In this document: positions 32,580 through 41,668 of the stretch, one piece after another
Numbering within the stretch: position 1 is the first letter of the stretch
Layout of the letters: each line of letters opens with the position of its first letter
From: RAM1 sp050247515
GTDB taxonomy: Bacteria > Pseudomonadota > Gammaproteobacteria > Burkholderiales > Burkholderiaceae_C
Length of the DNA: 64,000 nucleotides
Direction: 5' to 3'
Assembly (NCBI GenBank): GCA_050247515.1
Contig: JBFWUB010000022.1
Span: forward strand, 1-64,000
Translations under genes and position numbers: made by a program
The notes under the pieces: model-generated
What the model was told of the DNA's origin: nothing
What the model saw: the letters and a program-made list of their open reading frames with translations, nothing else
Databases searched by the model: none

Positions 32580-34330
32580 GCCCGAGCAAGCCCCCCTCTG
32601 AACTGCGCCAGGCCGTCAACGGATTGCGCCCGTATTTTGTGCGTGCCGCCTGGTTCAGCGTGTTTTCCAGCATCCTGATTCTGGCGCCCAGTGGCTACAT
32701 GCTGGAGGTCTATGGACGGGTCGTGGACAGCCGCAGCCACATCACGCTTTTGATGCTGACGATCCTGGTGATCGCGGCGTATGTGCTGATGGAAGTCCTG
32801 GACTGGGCGCGCAGCGAGATCATGCACGAGGCCGGCCTGGCGCTGGACCACAAGATGAGCGCACGCGTGTTCCAGGTGATCTTCGAGGCGAACCTGCGCC
32901 GCATGCCCGGCGGCACTGTGCAGCCGATGAACGACTTCAAGACCGTGCGCGAATTCCTGCATTCGCCAGTGTTGCTGGCACTGATGGAGTCGCCGGTCTC
33001 GCTGGTGTGCATGCTGCTGCTTTTTGCCATCAGCCCGGTGCTGGGCTGGGCGGCTGTGGCGGGCGCCATCGTGCAGGGGCTTGTGGGCTGGGCCAACGAG
33101 CGCAACACCCAACCTCAGCTGATGGCGGCCAACCGAACGGCCATCGCGGCGCAGCAGTACGCCGATGGGTCGCTGCGCAACGCTGAGGTCATTGAGTCCA
33201 TGGGCATGCTGCGCGACATCCATCGCCGCTGGGTTGAAAAGCAGCGTGAATTCCTGGGCTTGCAGGCGCTGGCGTCCGAACGGGCGGGCGGCTACCAGGC
33301 CCTGACCAAATTCATCCAGACGCTGATGGGCTCGCTGCTGCTGGGCCTGGGCGCCTGGCTGCTGCTGCACAACGAGTTGCGCGGTGGTGCCGGCATGATG
33401 GTGGTCGGCTCGATCCTGGGTGGCCGGGTGCTGGCACCGCTGGTGGCCATCGTCACGCAATGGCGCACCGTGGTGAACTTCCGCGATGCCTGGAGCCGCG
33501 TTGACGGTCTGTTGACGGCTGTGCCCGCGCGTGTCCCGGGGATGCCGCTGCCGCCGCCTCGCGGCGTATTGCAGGTCGAGCAGCTCGTCGCCGGCGCGCC
33601 GGGCAGTGCCAATGCCATCCTGCGGGGCGTGGCCTTCAACCTGCAGCCCGGCGAAGTACTGGCCGTGGTGGGTCCATCAGCTTCGGGCAAGACCACGCTG
33701 GCACGGCTGCTGGTGGGCCTGTGGCCTGCCGCGGCCGGCAAAGTGCGGCTGGACGGCGCCGACATATTTGCCTGGGACAAAAGCGAGCTGGGTCCGCATA
33801 TTGGCTATTTGCCGCAGGGCGTGGAACTGTTTGATGGTACGGTGGCCGAAAACATCGCCCGTTTCGGTCCGGTGGAAAAAACCAAGGTGGAGTCGGCAGC
33901 CCGCGCGGTGGGCCTGCATGAATTCATCCTGGCCCTGCCTCAGGGCTACGACAGCCCGGTGGGGCGCGATGGTGCCATGCTGTCGGGCGGCCAGCGCCAG
34001 CGCATGGCCCTGGCGCGGGCCCTCTACGGCGACCCCGCCTATGTCGTGCTGGACGAACCCAATTCCAGCCTGGACGAAGCCGGCGACGCCGCGCTGGCCG
34101 CAGCGCTGCTGGAACTCAAGACCCGGGGAACCACCTTTGTGGTCATGACACATCGCACCAGCGTGCTGGCCGTGGCCGACAAGATGCTGGTGCTGCGCGA
34201 AGGCATGCAACAGGCTTTCGGCCCACGTGATGAAGTACTGGCCGCGCTGCGCAAGGCCAGCGAGCAGGCCGCGGCGCAGCAGGCCCAGCCGGGCCTGCGC
34301 CACCCCGGCCTGGCCGCGCCCCGGGCTTGA
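32576..34330 (+). CDS. Type I secretion ABC transporter, PrtD type (first of two)
   Basis: This 584-residue half-transporter has an N-terminal membrane domain (about 20-310, with 'GYMLEVYGRVVDSRSHITLL') and a nucleotide-binding domain with Walker A 'GPSASGKTTLA', signature 'LSGGQRQRMALARAL', Walker B 'YVVLDEP' and switch His 'MTHRTS'. There is no C39 peptidase-like N-terminal domain, so it matches PrtD/RsaD exporters of RTX proteases and S-layer proteins. It overlaps the upstream TnpB-like gene, is followed 31 bases later by a paralogue, and has an Ala/Pro-rich C-terminal tail. Confidence 0.93.
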   Translation: MSPSKPPSELRQAVNGLRPYFVRAAWFSVFSSILILAPSGYMLEVYGRVVDSRSHITLLMLTILVIAAYVLMEVLDWARSEIMHEAGLALDHKMSARVFQVIFEANLRRMPGGTVQPMNDFKTVREFLHSPVLLALMESPVSLVCMLLLFAISPVLGWAAVAGAIVQGLVGWANERNTQPQLMAANRTAIAAQQYADGSLRNAEVIESMGMLRDIHRRWVEKQREFLGLQALASERAGGYQALTKFIQTLMGSLLLGLGAWLLLHNELRGGAGMMVVGSILGGRVLAPLVAIVTQWRTVVNFRDAWSRVDGLLTAVPARVPGMPLPPPRGVLQVEQLVAGAPGSANAILRGVAFNLQPGEVLAVVGPSASGKTTLARLLVGLWPAAAGKVRLDGADIFAWDKSELGPHIGYLPQGVELFDGTVAENIARFGPVEKTKVESAARAVGLHEFILALPQGYDSPVGRDGAMLSGGQRQRMALARALYGDPAYVVLDEPNSSLDEAGDAALAAALLELKTRGTTFVVMTHRTSVLAVADKMLVLREGMQQAFGPRDEVLAALRKASEQAAAQQAQPGLRHPGLAAPRA

Positions 34331-34361
34331 CCTTACGACCGCCCAGCAATCGCCGAGAAAA

Positions 34362-36086
34362 ATGAAAACACCCAACTTCTTCACGCGCAGCGACCTCACG
34401 GCCACCCTGTGGGCCTTCAGGCGCGAATTCGTCATCGTCGGCCTGTTCAGCTTCCTGGCCAACCTGCTGATGCTCACGCCCACCATCTACATGCTGCAGG
34501 TGTTCGACCGGGTCATGACCAGTCAAAGCGAACTGACCCTGCTGGCGGTGTCGCTCATCACCGTGGCCCTGTTCGCCATCATGGCGCTGGCTGAGTGGAT
34601 ACGCTCGCGCGTCCTGGTCCACGCCGGCGTGCGGTTTGACGAAGTGCTCAGCACCCGCGTGTTCAACGCAAGCTTTGAAGCCAACCTGTTGCAGTCAGGC
34701 GGCAACCCGGGCCGGGCGTTCAGCGACCTGATTCACATCCGCCAGTTCCTCACGGGCAACGGCATCTTTACGCTGTTCGACGCGCCCTGGGCACCGATCT
34801 ACATTGCCGTTACTTTCATGCTGCACCCCTGGTTGGGCGTGCTGGCGATTGTGTTTGCGATGGTCCAGCTGGCGCTCGCCTGGTTTGGCCATACCCGCAC
34901 CGTCGCGCCGGCGGAAGCCGCCGCGCTCACGGGCAGCGACGTTCAGACCTATCTGCAGGGCAAGCTGCGCAACGCGGAGGCGCTGGAATCCATGGGAATG
35001 ATCGGGAACCTGCAACCGCATTGGCGCGAACGCCACCAGGCCTGGCTGGCGCAGGCTTCCAACGCCCAGGGCCTGACCCACCGCGTCACGGCCTGGAGCA
35101 AGTTCATCCGTTACACCCAGCAGTCGCTGTCGCTGGGCGCCGGCGCGCTGCTGGTGATCGACGGACAGCTGTCTGCCGGTGCCATGATCGCCGCCAACGT
35201 GCTGATGGGGCGGGCACTGGCGCCCATCGACCAGCTGGCGGGAACCTGGCGCAGTTTCATCACAACACGCTCGGCGTTCCAGCGTCTGGAAGCCCTGCTC
35301 AGGGATCACCCCGAGCGCGATACCGCGCTCACCCGCGCGGCCCCGCGCGGATCTCTCGCGCTGCGCAGCGTGTACGCCACAGCGGCCGGGCGCAAGGACC
35401 CCATCTTGAAGGACATCAACCTCACGGTCCCCCCAGGCACCGTCACGGCAGTGCTGGGGCCCTCGGGGTCGGGCAAATCCACGCTGGCGCGCGTCATGAT
35501 TGGTATCTGGCCGCAGGTTTCCGGCGAGGTCCTGCTGGACGACTTGCCCATCGCCAGCTGGAACCGCGTTGACCTGGGGCCGCACCTGGGCTACCTGCCG
35601 CAGGACATCGAGCTGTTTGAAGGCACGATTGCCGAAAACATTGCGCGTTTTCGTGAACTGGACTCTCAAAAGGTCATTGAAGCCGCGCGCTGCGCGGGGC
35701 TGCACGACATGATCCTGCGTTTTCCCAAGGGCTATGACACACCTATCGGCGAAGCCGGCAACCTGCTGTCCGGCGGCCAGCGCCAGCGCATCGGTCTGGC
35801 GCGTGCGGTGTACGGCGATCCGGTGCTCATCGTCCTTGACGAACCCAACGCCAATCTGGACGACGCGGGCGAGGCGGCGCTGTCGCGTACCGTGCAAGAC
35901 CTCAAGGAAAAAGGCCGCACGGTGTTCCTGATTACCCACCGCCCCGGCGCCATTGCCGCCGCTGACAGGCTGGTGATCCTGCGCGATGGCCAGATCCAGA
36001 TACAGGGCGCGCGCGACGAAGTGCTTGCGTCACTGCGGCCCGGCAGCGCCCCCCCGCCTGCCGGCCTTGCCGCCCAGCCCGCCTGA
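34362..36086 (+). CDS. Type I secretion ABC transporter, PrtD type (second of two)
   Basis: This 574-residue paralogue of the preceding gene has the same plan: membrane domain with 'IYMLQVFDRVMTSQSELTLL', Walker A 'GPSGSGKSTLA', signature 'LSGGQRQRIGLARAV', Walker B 'LIVLDEP' and switch His 'ITHRPG'. All ATPase motifs are intact in both copies, so they could form homodimers with different cargo or a heterodimer with two active sites. The start 'MKTPNFFTRSDL' is chosen; an upstream extension covers the previous gene in another frame. Confidence 0.93.
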   Translation: MKTPNFFTRSDLTATLWAFRREFVIVGLFSFLANLLMLTPTIYMLQVFDRVMTSQSELTLLAVSLITVALFAIMALAEWIRSRVLVHAGVRFDEVLSTRVFNASFEANLLQSGGNPGRAFSDLIHIRQFLTGNGIFTLFDAPWAPIYIAVTFMLHPWLGVLAIVFAMVQLALAWFGHTRTVAPAEAAALTGSDVQTYLQGKLRNAEALESMGMIGNLQPHWRERHQAWLAQASNAQGLTHRVTAWSKFIRYTQQSLSLGAGALLVIDGQLSAGAMIAANVLMGRALAPIDQLAGTWRSFITTRSAFQRLEALLRDHPERDTALTRAAPRGSLALRSVYATAAGRKDPILKDINLTVPPGTVTAVLGPSGSGKSTLARVMIGIWPQVSGEVLLDDLPIASWNRVDLGPHLGYLPQDIELFEGTIAENIARFRELDSQKVIEAARCAGLHDMILRFPKGYDTPIGEAGNLLSGGQRQRIGLARAVYGDPVLIVLDEPNANLDDAGEAALSRTVQDLKEKGRTVFLITHRPGAIAAADRLVILRDGQIQIQGARDEVLASLRPGSAPPPAGLAAQPA

Positions 36087-36132
36087 GCATTCAGGCTTCA
36101 CTGACTTATTTTTTCGCAGAACCGAGTTCATC

Positions 36133-37500
36133 ATGGCCAAAATTGCTCCCCCCAAGCTGTCCGCCACCACGAGTGCAGTCGCCAGCACCGGCAGCGACCC
36201 CGCAAACCCCTTGCCCGCCGGCCACACCGGCAGGGCCGGACGCATTGGCTGGTGGGCGCTGGCCATCGGCGTTGGCGTGTTCATGATCTGGGCGGCCTTT
36301 GCCCCGCTGGACGAAGGTGTGCCGGCGCAGGGCATCGTATCGATCGACACCAAACGCAAGGCCGTGCAACACCTGAGCGGCGGCATCGTCAAGGAAGTAC
36401 TGGTCACCGAGGGCAGCCGCGTAGCCGACGGGCAACTGCTGGTTCGCCTGGACGATGCAGCGGCCAAGGCCAATTTTGAGGGCGTGCGTCAGCGCTACCT
36501 GGGGTTGCGTGCCATGCAAGGCCGTTTGCAGGCCGAGCAAAGCGGCCAGACAACCATTGCCTACCACCCCGACCTTCTGGCTGCCAGCCAGGACCCGCTG
36601 ATCCGCCAGCAAATGCTTACGCAAGAACAATTGCTGCAGTCGCGACGCGCAGCGCTGCGCGCGGACCTGCAGTCCTTTGAGGAAAGCATTCGCGGCTCCC
36701 AGGCCCTGATCCAGTCGTATGACGGCATCATCGGCAGCCGCCGCAGCCAGCTGGCACTGCTGACGGAAGAACTCAACAATACCCGCGGCCTCGTCAAGGA
36801 CGGCTACGCGCCACGCAACCGCCAGCTGGAACTGGAGCGCCAGGTCGCGGAAGCAAATGCGTCCGTCGCGGAGCTGCTGGGCAACACCACACGAGCCCAC
36901 CAGACCATTGCCGAGCTGCGCCAGCGCGCGATTGCGCGCCAGCAGGAATACCGCAAGGAAATCGAGTCACAGCTGGCCGACGTGAGCCGTGAAGTGGTAG
37001 GCGACGCGGAGCGCTTTCGCGCGCTGAAGGATGACCTGGGCCGCACCGAGATCAGGTCTCCCGCAGCGGGCCAGGTGGTGGGCCTGGTTGTACAGACCGT
37101 GGGCGGCGTCATTGGCGCCGGCCAGAAGCTGATGGACATCGTCCCCGAAAATGAACTTCTGATGCTGGAAACCCAGGTGGCGCCTCACCTGATCGACCGT
37201 GTGCATGCCGACCTGCCCGTAGACATACGCTTCTCGGCATTCGCCCACTCACCCCAGTTGGTGGTGGGTGGCAAGGTGGTGTCGATTTCGGGCGACTTGC
37301 TGAGCGACCCGGTCACCCACGCGAGCTACTACCTGGCCCGCGTCACCCTCACGCCCGAGGGCCTCAAGCGCCTTGGCAAGCGCCAGATGCAGCCAGGCAT
37401 GCCCGTGGAGGTGATCTTCAAGACCGGCGAGCGCTCGCTGCTGACCTACATGCTGCACCCGCTGACCAAGCGCCTGGCGGCATCCATGAAAGAGGAATGA
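36133..37500 (+). CDS. HlyD-family periplasmic adaptor of type I secretion
   Basis: This 455-residue membrane fusion protein has a cytoplasmic N terminus rich in Ser/Thr/Pro, a single helix at about 37-55 ('WWALAIGVGVFMIWAAF'), the biotinyl-like half 'GGIVKEVLVTEGSRVADGQLLVRLDD', here cited by its core 'VKEVLVTEGSRV', a long coiled coil (about 130-290) and the conserved HlyD segment 'RTEIRSPAAGQVVGLVVQT'. It links the ABC transporter to TolC. It lies 46 bases after the second ABC gene and 4 bases before the TolC-like gene. Confidence 0.94.
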   Translation: MAKIAPPKLSATTSAVASTGSDPANPLPAGHTGRAGRIGWWALAIGVGVFMIWAAFAPLDEGVPAQGIVSIDTKRKAVQHLSGGIVKEVLVTEGSRVADGQLLVRLDDAAAKANFEGVRQRYLGLRAMQGRLQAEQSGQTTIAYHPDLLAASQDPLIRQQMLTQEQLLQSRRAALRADLQSFEESIRGSQALIQSYDGIIGSRRSQLALLTEELNNTRGLVKDGYAPRNRQLELERQVAEANASVAELLGNTTRAHQTIAELRQRAIARQQEYRKEIESQLADVSREVVGDAERFRALKDDLGRTEIRSPAAGQVVGLVVQTVGGVIGAGQKLMDIVPENELLMLETQVAPHLIDRVHADLPVDIRFSAFAHSPQLVVGGKVVSISGDLLSDPVTHASYYLARVTLTPEGLKRLGKRQMQPGMPVEVIFKTGERSLLTYMLHPLTKRLAASMKEE

Positions 37501-37504
37501 CACC

Positions 37505-38854
37505 ATGACCGCTCCATCCAAAAGCCGCATGGGCACCCGCGCGCTCGCAATTGCCGCCGCCCTGGCGTGCCTGCCGGCCTGGTCGCTGGACCTGTCGCAG
37601 GCCTACCAGGCCGCGCTGGAGCAGGATGCCACGCTGCGCGCCTTGCGCGCCGCCACCGACGCCAAGCGCGAGCGCCTGCCCCAGGCCCGCGCGCAACTGC
37701 TGCCCAATCTGTCAGCCAGTGTCTCGCGCAACCAGAACCGCCTGGAGCGAACGTCACCTAATTTTCTTGGCGAGGCCGTCACGACCCAGGAACGCTATGG
37801 CAGCAGCAGCGAAGCCCTGACACTGCGCCAGCCGCTCTTTCGCAAATACCAGATGGCCGACTACCGGCAGGCAAAGGCCCAGGTGGATGACGCCAACGCA
37901 ATCCTCGACAAGGAAGTGCAAAACCTGGCCGTACGCGTGGGCGGCGCCTACTTTGAAGCCCTGCTGGCCGAGGAGCAGCTCGCACTGGTACTGGCGCAGA
38001 AGGTCGCATACGCCACCCAGCTGGACGCGGCACGCAAGCGCTTTGCCGGCGGCTCGGGCACGCGCACCGACATTGACGAAGCGCAGGCCGCGCTGGATCT
38101 GAATTTCGCGCAGGAACTGGAAGCCCGACAGAACCTGGAGTACACGCAGCGGCAACTGCAGGTCCTGACCAACCTGCCCGCGAACAAGCTGGCGTCGCTG
38201 GACGCTGCCAAGCTCCAGTTGCTGCAGCCCGATCCCAACCGGCTGGATGAATGGACCCAACGCGCCGAATTGAGCAGCCCCGAGATCCAGTCGCTCAAAG
38301 CCCAGGTAGAGGTCGCGCGCCACGAGGTCGAAAAGGCAAGGGCGGGCCACTATCCCACGCTGGACGCCGTGGCGCAGTGGTCGCGCAGCAACAGCGAGAA
38401 CGTGACCAGTGTCAACACCCGCTACACCAACAGGTCCATAGGCCTGCAGTTGAATGTGCCGCTATTTGCCGGCGGATTTGTGAACTCGACCGTGCGACAG
38501 GCCCTGGCCGATCTGGAGCGTGCCGAGCAGGCTCTGGAGGCCTTGCGACGCGATCTGGGTGTGCGCGTGCACCGCGAGTTCCGAGGCGTCACAGAAGGCG
38601 TGTTGCGGGTGCGGGCGCTGGAGCAGGCCGTGCGCTCGGCCGAGCAGGTTGTCATCTCCAACCGGCGTTCGTTCGAGGCGGGCAGCCGCACGCTGGTGGA
38701 CACGCTCAACGCCGAGCAGCAAAAGGTATCCGCCCAGCGCGACCTGGCTCAGGCGCGCTTTGTCTACCTGATTTCCAGAGTCCGCCTGCAGGCGCTGGCC
38801 GGTGGCCCAAAAACCGAAGTGATCGACGAAATCAACAGCTGGCTCAAGCCCTGA
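37505..38854 (+). CDS. TolC-family outer-membrane channel
   Basis: This 449-residue protein has a signal peptide (about 1-27, ending 'PAWSLD'), and duplicated TolC-type helical halves with 'LDLSQAYQAALEQDATLRAL', 'LNVPLFAGGFVNSTVRQA' and 'AGSRTLVDTLNAEQQ'. It forms the trimeric exit duct of the type I secretion complex and closes the operon that starts with the TnpB-like gene. Its stop is 21 bases from the convergent acyl-reductase stop; I see no terminator between them. Confidence 0.94.
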   Translation: MTAPSKSRMGTRALAIAAALACLPAWSLDLSQAYQAALEQDATLRALRAATDAKRERLPQARAQLLPNLSASVSRNQNRLERTSPNFLGEAVTTQERYGSSSEALTLRQPLFRKYQMADYRQAKAQVDDANAILDKEVQNLAVRVGGAYFEALLAEEQLALVLAQKVAYATQLDAARKRFAGGSGTRTDIDEAQAALDLNFAQELEARQNLEYTQRQLQVLTNLPANKLASLDAAKLQLLQPDPNRLDEWTQRAELSSPEIQSLKAQVEVARHEVEKARAGHYPTLDAVAQWSRSNSENVTSVNTRYTNRSIGLQLNVPLFAGGFVNSTVRQALADLERAEQALEALRRDLGVRVHREFRGVTEGVLRVRALEQAVRSAEQVVISNRRSFEAGSRTLVDTLNAEQQKVSAQRDLAQARFVYLISRVRLQALAGGPKTEVIDEINSWLKP

Positions 38855-38875
38855 GCCAGCGGCTGCGTGATGGCA

Positions 38876-40864
38876 TCAGAAATGGATACCGCGCATCATC
38901 TGCTGCATGGCCACCGCCTCGGCCGACAGCTGGGGCTTGGCCGACTTGTCGCCCTTGGCCGCCGATGAATCAGGGAACATGCGGAAGCTCGTGTTCATGA
39001 CGATCTGCATGATGCGCGGGAACAAGGCGTGCAGCACCTGCCCGGCGATGCCCAGTCGGGTGGCGATGCGCACGTTCTTGTAGATGCAGGCGCTGGCCAC
39101 CATGTCGGCGGCTTCCTCGGGGCTCAGCGTGGGCACGTTCTTGTAGATGTTGGTCGGCGCGATCATGGGCGTGCGCACCAGCGGCATGTTGATGGTGGTG
39201 AAGCTGATGCCCTGGTCGGCGTATTCGCTGGACGCACAGCGCGTCCACGCGTCCAGCGCCGCCTTGGACGCCACATAGGCCGAGAAGCGCGGCGCGTTGG
39301 TCAGCACGCCAATGGAGCTGATGTTCACCACATGGCCCTTTTTCTTTGCCGTCATGCTGGGCAGCAGGCCCATGGTGATGCGCAGGCAGCCAAAATAGTT
39401 GAGCTGCATGGTGCGCTCGAAGTCATGGAAACGGTCGTAGCTGTTCTCGATCGCGCGGCGGATCGAGCGGCCGGCGTTGTTGATCAGGAAGTCCACGCCG
39501 CCGTGGTTTTCGATCAGCAACTGCACAAAGCGGTCGCAGTCGGCCATGTCGGCGATGTCGGCGGCATAACAGACAAAGCTGTACCCCTTGGCCTTGGCCT
39601 CCTTCTGCGCCTCGTCCAGCTTGTCCTGGTCACGCCCGCAGATGATGGTGATGGCGCCGGCCTCGGCAAACTTGTGGGCCGAGGCCAGGCCGATGCCTGA
39701 CGAGCCGCCGGTGACCAGCACGACCTTGCCCTGCACCGTGCCGCGCAGCGTGCGGTCGATGAACAGGTCCGGGTCCAGGTGGCGCTCCCAGTAGTCCCAC
39801 AGGCGCCAGGCATAGTCGCGCAGGTTGGGACATTCAATGCCCGAGCCCTTGAGCATGGCGTCCAGCTCGCGGCGGTCAAAGCGCGTGGGGTAGTTCACGA
39901 AGGTCAGCATGTCCTCGGGGATGCGCAGGTCGGCCATGATGGCCTGCTTGACGCGGCGCACCGGCTTGATGGACATCAGCGTCTTGGTCACGCTCTTGGG
40001 AATGAAGCCCAGCAGCGCGGCGTTGATGAACAGGTTCATCTTGGGCGCATGGCCCGCCTTGCTGAAGATGTCCAGCACGTCGCCCACGCGATAGCCTTCG
40101 CTGTCAACGAGGTGGAAGCACTTTTTGCTGATGGCCGGCTTGTGGCTGATGAAGTCCAGGCAGTCCACCACAAAGTCCACCGGCACGATGTTCACCCGGC
40201 CACCTTCCAGGCCCACCATCGGCATCCAGGGCGGCAGCAGCTGGCGCGTGCGCTGGATCAGCTTGAAGAAATAGTACGGGCCGTCGATCTTGTCCATCTC
40301 GCCGGTGGTGCTGTCGCCCACCACCATGGCGGGGCGGTAAACCGTCCACGGCACCTTGGACAGTTCCTTGCGCACGATCTTCTCGCTCTCGTGCTTGGTC
40401 ATGAAGTACGGGTGATCGTAGTTCTCGGCCTCGTCGAACATGTCCTCGCGGAACACGCCCTCGTACAGGCCGGCGGCGGCGATGGACGACACATGGTGGA
40501 AGTGGCCGGCATCGACAGCCTTGGCCAGGTCCACCGTGTTGCGGGTGCCCTCGATGTTCACCGCGACCTGGCTTTCCTCGTCAGCGGACAGGTCGTACAC
40601 CGCGGCCAGGTGGTAGAAATGGTCGATCTGGCCCTTGAGCTTTTTGATGTCGTCGCTGGACACGCCGAGCTTTTTGGTGGTGAGGTCGCCGTACACCGGC
40701 ACCGCCTTGGCGGCGCTGGCGCCCCAGTACTCGCGCAGGCCGGCCACCTTGCCTTCACTTTCCTTGCGGATCAGGAAGTGCACCACCGCGCCCTTGCGCT
40801 CCAGCAGTTTTTTGACGAGCCTTTTGCCAATGAAGCCGGTTGCACCGGTGACGAAATACTGCAT
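38876..40864 (-). CDS. Two-domain fatty acyl reductase (wax ester pathway type)
   Basis: This 662-residue protein fuses two reductase modules. The N-terminal half (about 1-370) is an extended SDR of fatty acyl-CoA reductase type: 'VTGATGFIGKRLVKKLL', 'YFMTKHESE' (Y-x3-K) and 'VYRPAMVVGDS'. The C-terminal half (about 375-600) is a classical SDR: 'VTGGSSGIGLASA', 'NNAGRSIRRA' and 'YVASKAAL' (Y-x3-K). Fused proteins of this kind reduce fatty acyl-CoA to the aldehyde and alcohol in marine bacteria and mycobacteria. A strong GGAGG ribosome-binding site precedes the ATG at 40864. With the wax ester synthase at 45022 it would supply the alcohol half. Confidence 0.85.
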   Translation of the reverse strand: MQYFVTGATGFIGKRLVKKLLERKGAVVHFLIRKESEGKVAGLREYWGASAAKAVPVYGDLTTKKLGVSSDDIKKLKGQIDHFYHLAAVYDLSADEESQVAVNIEGTRNTVDLAKAVDAGHFHHVSSIAAAGLYEGVFREDMFDEAENYDHPYFMTKHESEKIVRKELSKVPWTVYRPAMVVGDSTTGEMDKIDGPYYFFKLIQRTRQLLPPWMPMVGLEGGRVNIVPVDFVVDCLDFISHKPAISKKCFHLVDSEGYRVGDVLDIFSKAGHAPKMNLFINAALLGFIPKSVTKTLMSIKPVRRVKQAIMADLRIPEDMLTFVNYPTRFDRRELDAMLKGSGIECPNLRDYAWRLWDYWERHLDPDLFIDRTLRGTVQGKVVLVTGGSSGIGLASAHKFAEAGAITIICGRDQDKLDEAQKEAKAKGYSFVCYAADIADMADCDRFVQLLIENHGGVDFLINNAGRSIRRAIENSYDRFHDFERTMQLNYFGCLRITMGLLPSMTAKKKGHVVNISSIGVLTNAPRFSAYVASKAALDAWTRCASSEYADQGISFTTINMPLVRTPMIAPTNIYKNVPTLSPEEAADMVASACIYKNVRIATRLGIAGQVLHALFPRIMQIVMNTSFRMFPDSSAAKGDKSAKPQLSAEAVAMQQMMRGIHF

Positions 40865-41058
40865 GAAGACCTCCGGAATAGAACAGGGATTCTTGCTTAA
40901 AGCCCGCGGCCCCCGATTCAGCACAAACCCGCGTGGCGCCTAGGGTTCGGCGCCTATTTAGGAGCGGGTACCTAGCCTGCGACCACGCCCTGCGCGTACA
41001 GTGCAGGCATGCGCCCTGAAAGGCTGGGCGCTCCCCCCTAACCCACATGGAGTCCAGC
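40865..41058. promoter_or_regulatory. Divergent control region between acyl reductase and phasin
   Basis: This 194-base gap must hold promoters for both directions. Two direct copies of GGCGCCTA lie at 40935-40942 and 40949-40956, 14 bases apart, and could be an operator, perhaps for the TetR-family protein at 42942. TACAGT about 50 bases before the phasin start is a weak -10 candidate. Nothing else was recognised. Confidence 0.3.
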
Positions 41059-41562
41059 ATGGTCAAGAAAATGCAGAAATCCGCCGCCTCCGGCGACAAG
41101 TCCGCCGCCCACCTGTCGGGCACCGTCAAGGAATCGGCCCAGCAGATCTGGCTGGCCGGCCTGGGCGCTTTCTCCAAGGCCCAGGAAGAAGGCGGCAAGG
41201 TCTTCGAGACCCTGGTGAAAGAAGGCCTGAGCATCCAGCGCAAGACCCAGGCCGCCGCCGAAGAGAAGATCTCCGAAGCCACCAACAAGATGGCCACCAT
41301 GGCCACCGACATCACGTCCAAGGCCTCCGGCCAGTGGGACAAGCTGGAAAACATCTTTGAAGACCGCGTGTCCAAGGCGCTGAACAAGCTGGGCGTGCCC
41401 TCGGCCAAGGACATCGACGTGCTGATCGCCCGCATCGACGAGCTCAACCGCAACGTGGCAAGCCTGAGCGCCAAGGCCAAGGCCGCGCCTGCGGCCAAGC
41501 CGGCCACCAAGGCCGCCGCCAAGCCCGCAGCCAAGCGCCCGGCCGCCCGCAAAACGGCATGA
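41059..41562 (+). CDS. Phasin (PHA/lipid granule-associated protein)
   Basis: This 167-residue protein of PhaI/PhaF type has an amphipathic helical core ('IWLAGLGAFSKAQEEGGKVF', 'VSKALNKLGVPSAKDIDVL') followed by a Lys/Ala/Pro-rich tail of about 35 residues like the DNA-binding tail of PhaF. Phasins coat polyhydroxyalkanoate or wax inclusions. The ATG at 41059 is preferred over 41047 because GGAG lies six bases before it. A strong terminator follows directly, so the gene is a single unit suited to high expression. Confidence 0.88.
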   Translation: MVKKMQKSAASGDKSAAHLSGTVKESAQQIWLAGLGAFSKAQEEGGKVFETLVKEGLSIQRKTQAAAEEKISEATNKMATMATDITSKASGQWDKLENIFEDRVSKALNKLGVPSAKDIDVLIARIDELNRNVASLSAKAKAAPAAKPATKAAAKPAAKRPAARKTA

Positions 41563-41581
41563 GCACCGGCTCACTTCATGC

Positions 41582-41606
41582 AAAGGGCGCTTCGGCGCCC
41601 TTTTTT
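41582..41606 (+). terminator. Intrinsic terminator after the phasin gene
   Basis: An 8-bp perfect stem (41583-41590 with 41595-41602, AAGGGCGC/GCGCCCTT) with loop TTCG is followed by six T residues. It lies 20 bases past the phasin stop and is a textbook Rho-independent terminator. Confidence 0.93.
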
Positions 41607-41668
41607 GCGCGCGCACGGTTTGCTGCAACGCAGCATTCCGGATCGCTTCACCCTTCTACACTGGCCCC

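Noticed and set aside
32576..36086. Degenerate heterodimeric ABC exporter
   Set aside because: Both genes retain all catalytic ATPase motifs, so there is no sequence sign of a dead site.
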